The position numbers and the translations under genes were made by a program. Below are positions 24,646-35,289 of a stretch of 64,000 nucleotides of DNA, piece by piece. Every line of letters starts with the position of its first letter. Positions within the stretch are counted from its first letter, which is position 1. The notes under the pieces are model-generated. The model saw only the letters and a program-made list of their open reading frames with translations. It ran no database searches and was not told where the DNA came from. The stretch covers positions 135,415,032 to 135,479,031 of the forward strand of contig CM073591.1 of assembly GCA_037074705.1 (NCBI GenBank), given 5' to 3'. This DNA comes from Zhengitettix transpicula (lineage: Eukaryota > Arthropoda > Insecta > Orthoptera > Tetrigidae).

Positions 24646-24680
24646 TTAGGCAGCTGGCCGACTGTTACAGTGGGAACAGC
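24646..24680 (-). repeat. family A fragment
   Basis: A 35 bp stretch (TTAGGCAGCTGGCCGACTGT...) corresponds to the centre of family A in antisense with a 3 bp gap and few changes. It has no family A sequence on either side, so it is an isolated relic or a deletion remnant. Confidence 0.6.
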
Positions 24681-24689
24681 CATCTGACA

Positions 24690-25600
24690 AATCCACATAT
24701 TCTTTGTATTTTTTTCTGGCTGTGTATCTTAATATTTATCTTCATATCACATATGATAGCTATATTATTTTAATATCACTAGCGCTACATTGTACGACCT
24801 TCCATTTAAACAATTTTCCTTCTAAACTAGTCAAATTTGGCATGTGACTTTTTCATACCTTAAACGTAACTGTTTACTCAATTTTGCCACTCAGACGCTA
24901 GTGGTATGCGCTTTGGTCTAGACACGCATTCTCTCAGTGGTATGCAGCCGTACCGAAGCACATAAAAGATCGCAATGAAAGAACTGCGGATGTCAAACAC
25001 TTAAAACAACAATGTATTTCATATTTTTGAATACGATACAAATAACACAAAACTTTATTATTAATCAGGTAATAAGCTAGTGTAAATTCTTAAAATCATT
25101 ACTAAACATTCACTATAAAAAATGCAAATATGTATCAATCTCATCAGTGGGATGCATTTACCCAAATAAAATATCTTTCACTTGGGAAAGCGTACTTGAA
25201 GATGAACGACAGATTTTTGTTGTTTCCCTATGATTCATTACACACTCAACAGCAAACAGCTAACAATTTGCAGAACTTAATTCCAAGTTTTGAAAATATT
25301 TTCTGCATGTAACTGATGCAATTTTAAAATTAATTTCAGTTTTCTCGTGTCTTTCACGTGGCAAGCGTTACGTTTAATATAGAAAGATAAACAAAAGAAA
25401 AAATTAAAGCATACATACCAAACTTGTAGACATGAAAATTGAATTAATGAAGCAGCCGTGTTCTTATAACACATGTAAAAAATTATTTAATAAATCGTAA
25501 TGCAATATACGCCCATTTTATATATTTTACTTAGTAACATTGTATAGGTCTAATCACGCCGGTTATTAGGATAATTACATTCAGACTAAAAAACACAAAA
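24690..25600. other. AT-rich non-coding DNA
   Basis: Nothing recognised apart from short chance frames. Confidence 0.4.
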
Positions 25601-25605
25601 TTAAG

Positions 25606-25665
25606 TGATAAAATAAAAATTGCACAAAGATTCTGTAATTCTTGCTGCTTCCGTCAGGTGATTCG
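25606..25665. mobile_element. family B foldback element, single decayed arm
   Basis: TTCTGTAATTCTTGCTGCTTCCGTCAGGTGATT matches the inner part of the family B left arm in pattern; the outer part is heavily mutated and no partner arm was found. Confidence 0.35.
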
Positions 25666-25699
25666 GAAACGTGACAACAGGGTAATGTTCTCGTCCGTA

Positions 25700-26880
25700 G
25701 AATTTCCTTGGCTCGACTCTAGAGTGACAAATCTATTCCTTTGAAGCGGCACAAATAGTTAATTAATAATTCTACGCTTTGTATCATTGTTGTTTTTACA
25801 CAATCATGAAATTGGAAATAGTAGCATACTAGTTTCCGATAATTGCTGAGTCAAAGGAATAATTTATCAGTGGTAAAATAGTTAAATGAAAATCATTATT
25901 CTTCTTAGCCCAATGTTGTAATTTTATTAATCTCTTATGTGGTGTACTCATTTTATAATCAATTTATTTTGAACTATGAGTTGATAGACTCACAGGCGAT
26001 GGATAATAGCGGATGTGACAGAGAACGATGCGTTCCAGATGTGGTGCTGATCAGAATAAGAATCCATCCAATCAAGTGATGAAAAAGAAACATAACATGA
26101 GCGTCTACAAAAATTTCCAAGATTAAAGCGTGCTACTTCATCTATCGGAGATTTAGAGAGAGACGTATCTAATAAGAGAGTAAGAAAAGTCGGATAGAGA
26201 CTGAACTGTGAAGGTATTGCAGACAAAACTTTGACTTTAGAAAACAGAAAGTGGAAGACAGAGCGAAGTCCAGAATAAAAAGTGGAATGAATGGTGGAGA
26301 GCAAAAAGTTTATGAGAGGAAGTTAAGACATAAAAAGGTGGAGATATACGTTAATAAGCATAATAATACAGCAAAGGTGCTATCAATCTTCAATATTTCT
26401 TCCTTAAATTCCGTGCCTGTCAACAAAATTGGTTGAGGCAGAACGTATAATAATTTTCGTGGACCTGTAAAATAATGGCCGCAATCGGAATACCAATAGT
26501 TTGATTGACGTTATAATGGTTTAACTCCTACAACTTTATCGATATTCCATTAAATGAGGATCAGAATAATAATAACAGCAATTTATATTTATTAAATTAA
26601 TTGTTATGAGGTACGAAAGAATATTTGTGATGACTTCATAATTTATTTGTTTTGTAAAATATCTATTACTTGTATGGGCAATTTTATTGATTGCCATATT
26701 ATTAATAAATATAATAAATAATGTGTAGCCACTGTAATTTATATAAGGACATACGAATAATCCACACAATAAGAAAAAAGAGCAGTATCATAAAACATCC
26801 ATTTTGATTGTAATAAAATTTTACTGCCGCATATATGTGTGGTAATGCGCATGCAGGCTTTCGTTAACTAATTCTACATA
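25700..26880. other. non-coding; purine-rich patch then AT-rich
   Basis: About 26090-26340 is purine-rich on +, with a 104-codon minus-strand frame (25990-26304) and a 61-codon plus-strand frame; neither is recognisable. The rest is AT-rich. Confidence 0.3.
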
Positions 26881-26900
26881 CTTATTCACTTCAAACTCAT

Positions 26901-26987
26901 TCAGTGCGTAAAAATTTCCAGTAGAGCTGCGACGCACAAATTAGACAACGATCCTGCACGTCCAAAGAGCAACGGCGCAGAAGCCAT
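26901..26987 (-). other. 28-codon small ORF with strong start context
   Basis: An ATG at 26987 in the context CACAATGGC (A at -3, G at +4) opens a 28-residue frame beginning M-A-S-A-P-L-L-F and rich in Leu and Ala, ending in TGA. It lies in a GC-richer island (about 26880-27070) with CpGs. It could be a small secreted or leader peptide, an upstream ORF or chance; no homologue is recognised. Confidence 0.15.
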
Positions 26988-27070
26988 TGTGCCTCCAATG
27001 CAATAGCATTCCTTGGCAGCGTTAAATAGCGAGGTAATCCGAGGCTATAACGCCTTTATTATTTAATTTC

Positions 27071-28221
27071 AATGGCTCTCAGGCCTTGATACTTTATAAC
27101 TGATTATTGTTCTTGTAAAATAATATAATCTTAATAAACCTAGTTACTTACACTGTCATTGACGTCTTAAATTTTGCCAAATTTTAACCGAACCCTTTAT
27201 TTATGTATAGTTTCAATCATATTTACATTTTTCTCTTAATATACTGGAAGATCTGTTGAAAGTGTATGCGTAATAGAAATTATTAATCGTCATTCTGTGT
27301 GATATAAATTTATTTACTTCCATTAAAAGAATCTGTTAACATAAAATACCAAAATATAAATATATATCATTATATACTATACGACATACCTAGTGATTCT
27401 AAATTACTTTTAAACAGAGCAACTGTAGTAGAATTTCTTAGTTCATCCAGTAAGTTACTTTAATTCGTTATACATTTTTTTTTAAAAAAACGGAGTTGTT
27501 AATGCTATCATAATTTTTTTCATCTAAATAATAGTGATATTAATTTGTATCTGATAACTGACAAACCACTTTTATTCGATACACCCGTAGAAGCACAGGA
27601 ATAGTTGACTCAATGTAATTGAACAATTAAAATCTTAATTTTATTTAATGTTTCATATACGAGATTTTGGCATTTACCGGTCAGTCAGATGCATAATAAT
27701 AAGAGGTGACATTAATTAATATAATTTATTAAAATTGCTATGATAGTAATAATACAAATTCCATACCTCCTCTAATATAAAATCGAGAATACACAACAAT
27801 ACGAATAAGGCTAAGTCCGCCAAAAGAAAAATCAATCTCGACACACCAAATAAATTTAAAACACGATAAAAATTATGACAATATTGAGTTATAACATCAA
27901 AACTATAATACATACAATAGATAGGCATTATTAGCGATACATATATCATAGACAATTTAACACAATGACTGGACAGTGCCTTGCCCCAACAACGGAAAGG
28001 TATCTTTGAAAATGACTCTGTAAATTACGTGAAAACAATAGTTGATAACTTAATCTTAAATATTAATCACGAATGAATGGCCAACGTAATATATTCATAA
28101 ATATAATATTTTGTTCTTATACAAATAACTATGACATGGTAAATACCGACATATTTTATTTCACACAATAGGCATTTTTAATGTTATAAATATTAGTACA
28201 TTTTTAATTGAGACACTAAAA
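27071..28221. other. AT-rich non-coding DNA
   Basis: No recognisable gene or repeat; the 79-codon minus-strand frame at 27716-27955 is hydrophobic by composition only. Confidence 0.4.
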
Positions 28222-28247
28222 ATGTTTTATTATATATAATAAAACAT
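28222..28247. repeat. 26 bp perfect palindrome
   Basis: A 26 bp perfect palindrome with no spacer, reading ATGTTTTATTATA up to its centre between 28234 and 28235. In AT-rich DNA such palindromes can arise by chance, but 13 bp arms without a mismatch are uncommon. Confidence 0.7.
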
Positions 28248-28512
28248 ATATAATATTCAATACGACAATGTAATTGGATTAAGAAATATTTTACTTTTAT
28301 AATCTGGTTTAATAATAACTCATGGAAATTAAAAAACTTTTATTAGATTTTAATCTTATGTTTTAGAAAAAAGCAGTATGAAATTACTATTTATAGTAGA
28401 TTCATCTGTCTTGCGAAGAAAAGTTCTGTAACGATCATATATCTAATCTAGAAAGTTACGATATAATACCACAGTGGTGTCAAAATGAAAAATGTACGTA
28501 TGATACAAAATT

Positions 28513-28710
28513 AATAATAAGAAAGATAGCCAAATACTGACAAAAGACGTGATAATTTAAATAATCGAACTTTTAAGTTTTTTAAACTGAATTGTACAGT
28601 TGTGTCGCTCTAGGCTCTTCCTTGCACCTGAAGAAAGAAACAAGGATCCGAGAAAGGTTGTGTGGTATTTATATTACCCTTTTTTCTCTGTATTGGCTAT
28701 CTTTCTTCTC
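28513..28710. mobile_element. family B foldback element
   Basis: Outer arm AATAAGAAAGATAGCCAAATA (28515 onward) is matched by the inverted TATTGGCTATCTTTCTT at 28691-28707. The right half carries the conserved CACCTGAAGAAAGAAACAAGGATCC and GTTGTGTGGTATTTAT blocks; the inner left arm is mostly deleted. Confidence 0.7.
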
Positions 28711-28721
28711 ATGATTTTTGA

Positions 28722-28826
28722 GGTTGTGTTTCTCTAGGCTCTTTCTAGCACCTGACGAAAGGAACAAGGATCCCAGATACGTTGTGTGGTATTTATTGTT
28801 CTCTGTATTTGCTATCTTTCTCATTC
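28722..28826 (+). mobile_element. family B foldback element, right half
   Basis: CACCTGACGAAAGGAACAAGG, GTTGTGTGGTATTTAT and TGTATTTGCTATCTTTCT occur in the order of a family B right arm, directly behind the previous element. Confidence 0.7.
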
Positions 28827-28883
28827 ATTATTTTCAATCAGACGTAAATTTTTTCATTTGAAATCAATGAGTACTTATTATAA

Positions 28884-28998
28884 AAAGCCAAATGGTAGAC
28901 AAAATTAAGTGATGTTATAAATACCACACAACGTTTCAGGAAACCTTGTTTCTTTCATCACGTGATGAAAAAATCAAGAGCCAGGAGTGACACAACGG
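28884..28998 (-). mobile_element. family B foldback element, left half
   Basis: AGCCAAATGG...ATAAATACCACACAACGTTTC...CTTGTTTCTTTCATCACG is the inverse of the preceding right half. It contains the perfect 12 bp palindrome CATCACGTGATG (28957-28968). With the preceding half it forms an inverted pair arranged outside-in. Confidence 0.75.
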
Positions 28999-29010
28999 TA
29001 AATCCAGTGG

Positions 29011-29440
29011 ACAGACTCTAAAAGCCACTTATCCATCATTTTATTATTATCCTTTTTTTATACTTAACACTCAAAAATCCCTAATCTGAGTTGGTAAACA
29101 AATCGCATGAAATAAGAACAAAATTCAAGTTCTTCTTAACTGGGTATTACAATATATATAATAATAATAATAATAATTGAGAAGACAAGACTTTAGCATA
29201 GTACGAACGCAGCTTAGTGACTTTAAGTAATGTCATCTCCCACTTTATACGGGCGCTCTCGTAAACCAAATGGTTTATCTTGAAGTATACAATTATAATG
29301 AATATTAAGTATAGTAATATTATTTATCTGAAACTACAGCGTATTTAAGCACGTATATAATATTTTTTTTCAATACACGCTGTTATCGTAAGTATTATTT
29401 TTAGTGCTTAAAAATGTATATCTCAGGAGCCGAAGAATAT
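29011..29440. other. AT-rich non-coding DNA with (ATA)n
   Basis: Includes a microsatellite at 29151-29177, (AT)n grading into (ATA)n. Nothing else recognised. Confidence 0.4.
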
Positions 29441-29658
29441 GTTTCCTTTAGGTAAATATCACGTTACGTGTGGTGTCTCAAGTTATTAAGAGAGCTTACT
29501 AATGCTCTACCTGTTGGCACTTGTTTTCAAGGAGATTACCAGATTCTCCATCACTCTGAGAGCGGTTCGTCTCACTATACTTTACTGAATTATAAAGGAG
29601 CCTCGGTTTAATAAAGAAACCAGGCCCTGGGTAGAGTGTAATTTATTTATCTTTTCAG

Positions 29659-29814
29659 CCCCACAGGGACGTCTACGGCACCGTTGCGGTTGAGTGTAAT
29701 TTAGCGGACGCACTTCTGATGGCGCGAACGTCAATGAATTTGGCTACGTCGCAACTGATGAGAGCTAAAAACGCAGAGGCCAGATTAACTCTAACGCAGT
29801 CGACTGCTATCTGA
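29659..29814 (+). CDS. candidate terminal coding exon, unknown protein
   Basis: TTTATTTATCTTTTCAG at 29642-29658 is a textbook polypyrimidine tract and 3' splice acceptor. Directly after it one frame stays open for 51 codons and ends in TGA (29812-29814). AATAAA follows 24 bp later (29838-29843), with a GU-rich stretch around 29910. The predicted peptide starts P-H-R-D-V-Y-G-T-V-A-V-E-C and continues Leu/Ala/Met-rich, consistent with an amphipathic C-terminal helix. Local DNA is GC-richer than its surroundings. No family recognised and no upstream exon identified. About 50 open codons can occur by chance at this base composition, so the call rests on the signals coinciding. Confidence 0.3.
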   Translation, partial: PHRDVYGTVAVECNLADALLMARTSMNLATSQLMRAKNAEARLTLTQSTAI

Positions 29815-29859
29815 AAATTAACTTCGCAAACAGCTTCAATAAATATGACTTTTAGTTAC

Positions 29860-31870
29860 CTACGTCGCATTTTTTTTAATTATTGTCTATATGAGATATG
29901 AATGGTTGAAAGCGTGTGTAGGTGGAGGCGGCAGGAATATGGGCTCTTTATTTTTCAGTTACTGCATATTGAATGTCAGGTTGAATTTTTTATTGAGAAA
30001 GTTATCGTAACAGATTTGACATCAAAGGAGCATTTTTAACCAAATATATTTTTAGTTGTTGTCATTTTAAAGAACGTTTAATTTATGGTTTGTGTAAATG
30101 TTATAATTTAGCTTAATGCGTGTATGTTTTGGTTATAGTCACAGAAGGGCGCTACGAGTCTCATTTATACAAAAATATATACAAAACTCCGTCATAATTA
30201 TTATTATGGTAATAATTTTGATCCAGGTGGCTTTTAACTTCTAAAATCAAGTCTTTCGTCCAAACGTATGATAAAAGTTTTTATTTACAATTAAATATTT
30301 AAATACAAAGTACCTGACAGTCCTTTTTTAATGAAGTAATAAAACATTCTTTAAAGGACTTTCAGGTTATCTATTTTCACAAAATATAATTTTATTACAT
30401 ACTTTGTTCATTAAAAATTAAAGTAACTATGACATACTGAATTTGGGGTATGACAATTTAGAGCTTCAGGGAAAACCCGTTCAGCGATGTCTCTATAAAG
30501 CGAACAAAATTCAAATTAAAAAGCGGCCAAAATCAACATTTGGAACGTCCGCAAATTTTTGTCCTTGTGTCGTATGACCTTTCCATAGCTCTTTACAGTG
30601 TTAAAAAAAAGTTTAAACATTGTAAATATACGTGTTTTCTTCTCAAAAATGAAAAAAAATTATCTGTGAGAGACAGACACGAATTTAGGTGACATCGTTT
30701 TCTGATTCCTTAATGCTCACGAAATAATGCTCAAGTAATAAAGCCACTCTAGTCTAAGAAACGTGCAAGAAAATAGTTATTATATATATATAAACTACAA
30801 GGTCGTTTTAATTACATACCTTGCACTTTTGAAGAATTTTTGGACATACGTTTTTTTGGAAATTTAAAAAGAGAAGCGTAAAAATTCAAGAGTAATTGTA
30901 GTAATTTTCTAAAATGTAAGACAAGAATCGCCACATATATAATAAAAAATTTCAACAGAATATTATTTTTCGTGATAAATTTATTTGTAGAGAATTATAT
31001 AAAATCTCGGCAATATAAACTGAAACAAATAAATTTAAAGCCTTTTATAATGTTTTATGCAAACAACCAAAAATAATGGCTTTAGTAATTTTAATGGGAT
31101 AAATTCACAAGTTTATATCTTTTAAAAAATTCATTTTTATTTACTTACAAGTTTATACAGCTACTGTTTGAGGGCAATGGAGTGTTGAACTCACATCAAA
31201 GATAAAGAATTAGCCTTGTGGCGGTATCGTTTCTATTCATTCCGTCTAAATGTTCAAATATTGATATAAATTTTGAGCAAAGTAAAAGGACCTTTTGATG
31301 TTTATCCTAAAGGATATCTGAAAGTGATAACTGTAAAATCGCTATTTTTTAGATTATTCACCGTAACTGTACAGTCAATACCGTGAAGAAACCATATCCT
31401 AACTTTTGCTTTGCTACATTGCACATTCTAGTTGACATCATACAAGTTTTTCTTCAATATTCAAATAAAGTGTTAAATGATTAATAACTTTCATAATATT
31501 TAAATAAAATTTTGACACATAAAATAATAAATCGGGTCTCAATTGATCGGATTTTAGGCTACTTAGTATTGACAAGAACATACATGACCTACTTGGAAGT
31601 AAACCATAATAAATTCTGGAAGCAATCTCACAATTTCTGAGAAGTATAGGCCTACATAGAAGTATAGTATATCAGATATCAGTTCTTTCATTTATTGAGT
31701 GCATATTTACTTTATAAATAAAAAATAATACACTAACCAGCCGTTAGAATGACGAGGAAATAGGAAAGAGAAAGATAAAATTTTAGTGTACACAAGCGGG
31801 ATAAATTATTTGCGGATATTTTATTTTATTATTTATGTATATTTATTTATTTAATGAAAAAAATCATCAT
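29860..31870. other. AT-rich non-coding DNA
   Basis: No recognisable gene, repeat family or RNA. A short (TA)n lies near 30780. Confidence 0.4.
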
Positions 31871-31879
31871 AAGCAAATA

Positions 31880-32580
31880 ATTTTCTCGGCTTGAGTCTGG
31901 CGAGGATCTATTCTCGCTTCACAAGTACACGCTGATACGAAAACAATTCAGCCGCTGCAAAACTTTGCAGGGATTAAAAATTGTGCGTGTCTGGCCTGGG
32001 CTAATCTTCGGTTACAAGGTTATAGCGCGTTCAGACAAGACCCTCGACCAGATTGGTGCCAGTGAGACCGTGACTCCCCACGGCCCTGAATTTTACTATA
32101 TGCATCCCTATGGGGAGGGGCTAATTAATATTTTGAGATTTGTGGCGGCATAAATCCAATTCCTATTGGATAAAAACAGTAGAATCCAAGACCCTTTGCG
32201 GAGAATTTCGGAAAACCGAGGCGTGAAGCTTGCATTGTCATGGAGAATGAATTTCGGAACGGAGGAAATTAATTTGTAGTTTTCAGTTAGACAGTTTTGA
32301 GTTTTGGAACAGAAGTCTTTTCGGAGATGTTATAAGTTAGTCTGTTTGTGATGTTATAAGTTACTTTTGGATAAGTTATAAGAAGTTGCGTTTTGGAACG
32401 GAAGTTAGCGTTTTTAGTTGGCGGTCGGCGGTTGCGAGTGGAAGACAGTTAAGTTTGGGGAACTTATGAATAAGTTGAGGTTCGAGAGGAAATTAGTTTT
32501 CAAGTTTCGGATGGTGATTACGGTTTGGAAGTGAGTTTTTCAGCAAATTATGGAGTTGTCCTTCTGACGAGAACCTTCTG
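31880..32580. other. GC-richer, G/T-rich patch with short internal repeats
   Basis: About 31890-32130 is moderately GC-rich. From 32270 to 32560 the + strand is rich in G and T, with three GTTATAAG motifs and two near copies of TTTTGGAACRGAAGT at short spacing. This could be debris of an LTR or of an element's untranslated region; no reverse transcriptase, integrase or primer-binding site was seen. Confidence 0.3.
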
Positions 32581-32581
32581 G

Positions 32582-32609
32582 GCAGATGGCGTCAGCCCAA
32601 GCCATCTGC
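32582..32609. repeat. perfect 9 bp inverted repeat with 10 nt loop
   Basis: GCAGATGGC (32582-32590) and GCCATCTGC (32601-32609) are exact complements around GTCAGCCCAA. The hairpin lies 25 bp before the start of the tandem duplication at 32635. Confidence 0.8.
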
Positions 32610-32634
32610 GAGGTCTTGGCCTACAAGTGGTAAT

Positions 32635-33337
32635 GTACCGGAAAATAATCACAGCAAAGTGAGTTCATTAAAGCCATATGACCACAGTATTTTGGCCCAC
32701 CAATCCCTGTCTGAAATTGTCTCTGTTTTTGTTTTGTTCTGTTATGTTTATGTTTGTAAAATAGTGGTGGGTATTTAAAATTGATAATTAGAGCAGGAAG
32801 TTAATGTCCTTTTTGTGTTAATAAATTGTAAATGATCAATTTTTGTAAATTATTTCACCTGTCAAACTATAAAACTTTGTCAGAGTTAGAAAAATTTTAT
32901 TAAAATAAAATTTAATATCATGGAAATATTCAATTAAAAAAACTTATACAGTTAAAACATTTCAATATTGATAAGCATGAGTGGTTCAAGGCTACCGGAA
33001 AATAATCACAGCAAAGTGAGTTCATTAAAGCCATATGACCACAGTATTTTGGCCCACCAATCCCTGTCTGAAATTGTCTCTGTTTTAGTTTTGTTCTGTT
33101 ATGTTTGTTTGTAAAATAGTGGTGGGTATTTAATTAGAGCAGGAAGTTAATGTCCTTTTTGTGTTAATAAAATGTAAATGATCAATTTTTGTAAATTATT
33201 TCACATGTCAAACAATAAAACTTTGTCATAGTTAGAAAAATTTTATTAAAATAAAATTAATATCATGGAAATATTCAATTAAAAAACTTATACAGTTAAA
33301 ACATTACAATATTGATAAGCATGAGTGGTTCAAGGCT
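32635..33337 (+). repeat. two-copy tandem duplication, unit about 358 bp
   Basis: Copy 1 (32635-32992) and copy 2 (32993-33337) both begin TACCGGAAAATAATCACAGC and end GTGGTTCAAGGCT. They differ by a few substitutions and small deletions (a 5 bp and a roughly 9 bp gap in copy 2). No long ORF. The high identity indicates a recent duplication. The unit could belong to a longer unrecognised element or be a local satellite seed. Confidence 0.9.
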
Positions 33338-33344
33338 GTAAAAA

Positions 33345-34900
33345 AATATAACTGATACCAGATGTTCCCCGCGGCTCTGGAGCATTGCTTTCCCTAAACA
33401 AAGGAATTAACCACATAATGATTGGTCAATATCAAAACAAATTGAAGAAATTGTATTAAGGTAATGCGCTATAAAATTGAGACTTGCCGTAAATAGCAGA
33501 ATTATATTTTGCATCAGAAAACGTGATAAATGATGTTAAATCAGGCTGTGTTGCTATCGGAGTGACTCCCTGCAAAAAAAGACTAGTACAAGCGCACTTG
33601 GAAAAAAGACTTTAAAAAAAAGAAATGTGAAACGTCACGAACTTTTGATAAGTGGTCTGAAAACGAGCGAACTCTGTCTGCGGACAGAGGCTATAAATAT
33701 ATGAACTGTTTAAAGAGGGAATCTAAAATATTGAGGAAAATAACACTAATTTCCGGGACGCTATTCCACCAATCCAGCGATTCTCTATTACCCTGCGGTA
33801 TTTGGCTATGGTTAATACTTTAAATTCATAAATTTTTCGAATAATTCACTTCTCTAGGCTTCAGGACATTTTTCTCAGCATTTATACCTATAATAATTTT
33901 TTTATGTTATTGCAGCCATTTTATTCCAAATGCTACAAGGATAGGTATCATTTTATAAATTCTAAAATAATCCTACTCTCCATTGGTAGCCATTTCTAAT
34001 GACACGTACAGTCCACACACTACGGCGTTCAAGGCAGAATAGAATAACTACTGACTAACAACAGACTGCAATACTTTTTTCCTTTTACGCAATAAATTTC
34101 AAACCAATTTTGATGTACTTAATATAATGTACAATGTTCCAACGTTGCACAATATTGACAGTCTACGGACCGCTTTTAAAAAGTTGGGTTACTACGCGCA
34201 GTTGAAGACAATGAGGAATCATTCTGACCTTCGGACCTAAAAGATTACAGGGGTTCACGACCGATTGGTCCAATAAGACCTTTAAGGTAACTTATCGTAC
34301 GTTTGAAATATCAAGGGTCACGTTTGGAGGACAAAATTTAAAACATATTTTCTGTGACACAGAACTTATAACTACGCGGAAACCCTTACGATGATCCACT
34401 TTCTCTTGTAGTACAGACGGTCGACATCTGACGTCAGTAACATGCAAAGTAGTCGTTAAAACAAACATTTTATGTGAAACTATGATTTATGTAGAGTTAG
34501 GTAGATTGTTAACGATGCTCCGTTCACAACAAAAAAAACGTATATTTATCGGAAAACGATAATGTACTCATAAATCCAGTTTTTATGAGAAAGGCAATAA
34601 ACGAATCACAAGGAAGGCCTGATAAATGACTGAAGTGGTCCGTTAGGCACGGATAAATATATTTTTCCGAGAAAACTAATTTAATTGAATAAAAATGTAA
34701 TTCATTTCTGATCTGAAACTTGCTATACAAGTTCCGAAACGAAACTAATGCTCTGTTGTTATTGTTATAAAAAATGTCTGCTTAATTGAATCAAAGTATA
34801 ATTTCAATTATTTAAAACTAATTTAAACTAGAATTCAAAATTACTTAACAAATTAATTTATACATATTTATTTTTACATTTAAAGTGCGATCCACCGTAT
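33345..34900. other. non-coding; nothing recognised
   Basis: AT-rich with slightly GC-richer parts (about 34150-34450) and no sustained frame. Confidence 0.35.
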
Positions 34901-34944
34901 TACAATGAATCATATTAACTCTGCCTTATGGCTTGAAAACGGGA

Positions 34945-35010
34945 ATGACCTGGGATAGATTCGCGATCCGATCGACTTCTGTCCGTACACATACCTTAAT
35001 TAACTGCCTG
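34945..35010 (+). repeat. tRNA-derived SINE remnant, upstream copy
   Basis: GGGATAGATTCGCGATCCGATCGAC...CCGTACACATACCTTAATTAACT parallels 35182-35234 (GGGTTCGATTACAGATCCGGTCGAC...CCGTCGATATACCTTAATTAACT). The box-B region is mutated and the box-A half is not clear. Same strand, about 237 bp upstream. Confidence 0.5.
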
Positions 35011-35135
35011 AGGTTTGAATGATAAAACCTATAATCAATCCGTCCTTTACCAGATCCTGAAATAGGCCATTGAAGGAGTTGGGATAATAAATTTCAGGAG
35101 AGCAGCATGAGGTCTAAAAGGGATGGAGGAAAGTT

Positions 35136-35234
35136 GCCAAAGATTAGCTCAATGGTAAGAGCACCGGTAAGCAGGCCATTTTGGGTTCGATTACAGATCC
35201 GGTCGACATTTTTCCGTCGATATACCTTAATTAA
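35136..35234 (+). repeat. tRNA-derived SINE or tRNA pseudogene
   Basis: TTAGCTCAATGGTAAGAGC (35144-35162) is a canonical box A with a closing GCTC/GAGC D-stem, and GGGTTCGATTAC (35182-35193) is a good box B at the right spacing. The anticodon arm does not fold well (no U33, weak stem), so it is not an intact tRNA. The shared tail ending ATACCTTAATTAACT, also found in the copy 237 bp upstream, points to a tRNA-headed SINE. Confidence 0.6.
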
Positions 35235-35289
35235 CTATAAACAGAGGCTCTGTATATATCCTTGAATATTTTCGTTTTATTTGCGCCTT

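Noticed and set aside
32270..32640. LTR of a retrotransposon
   Set aside because: No matching second LTR, primer-binding site, polypurine tract or pol motif was found.
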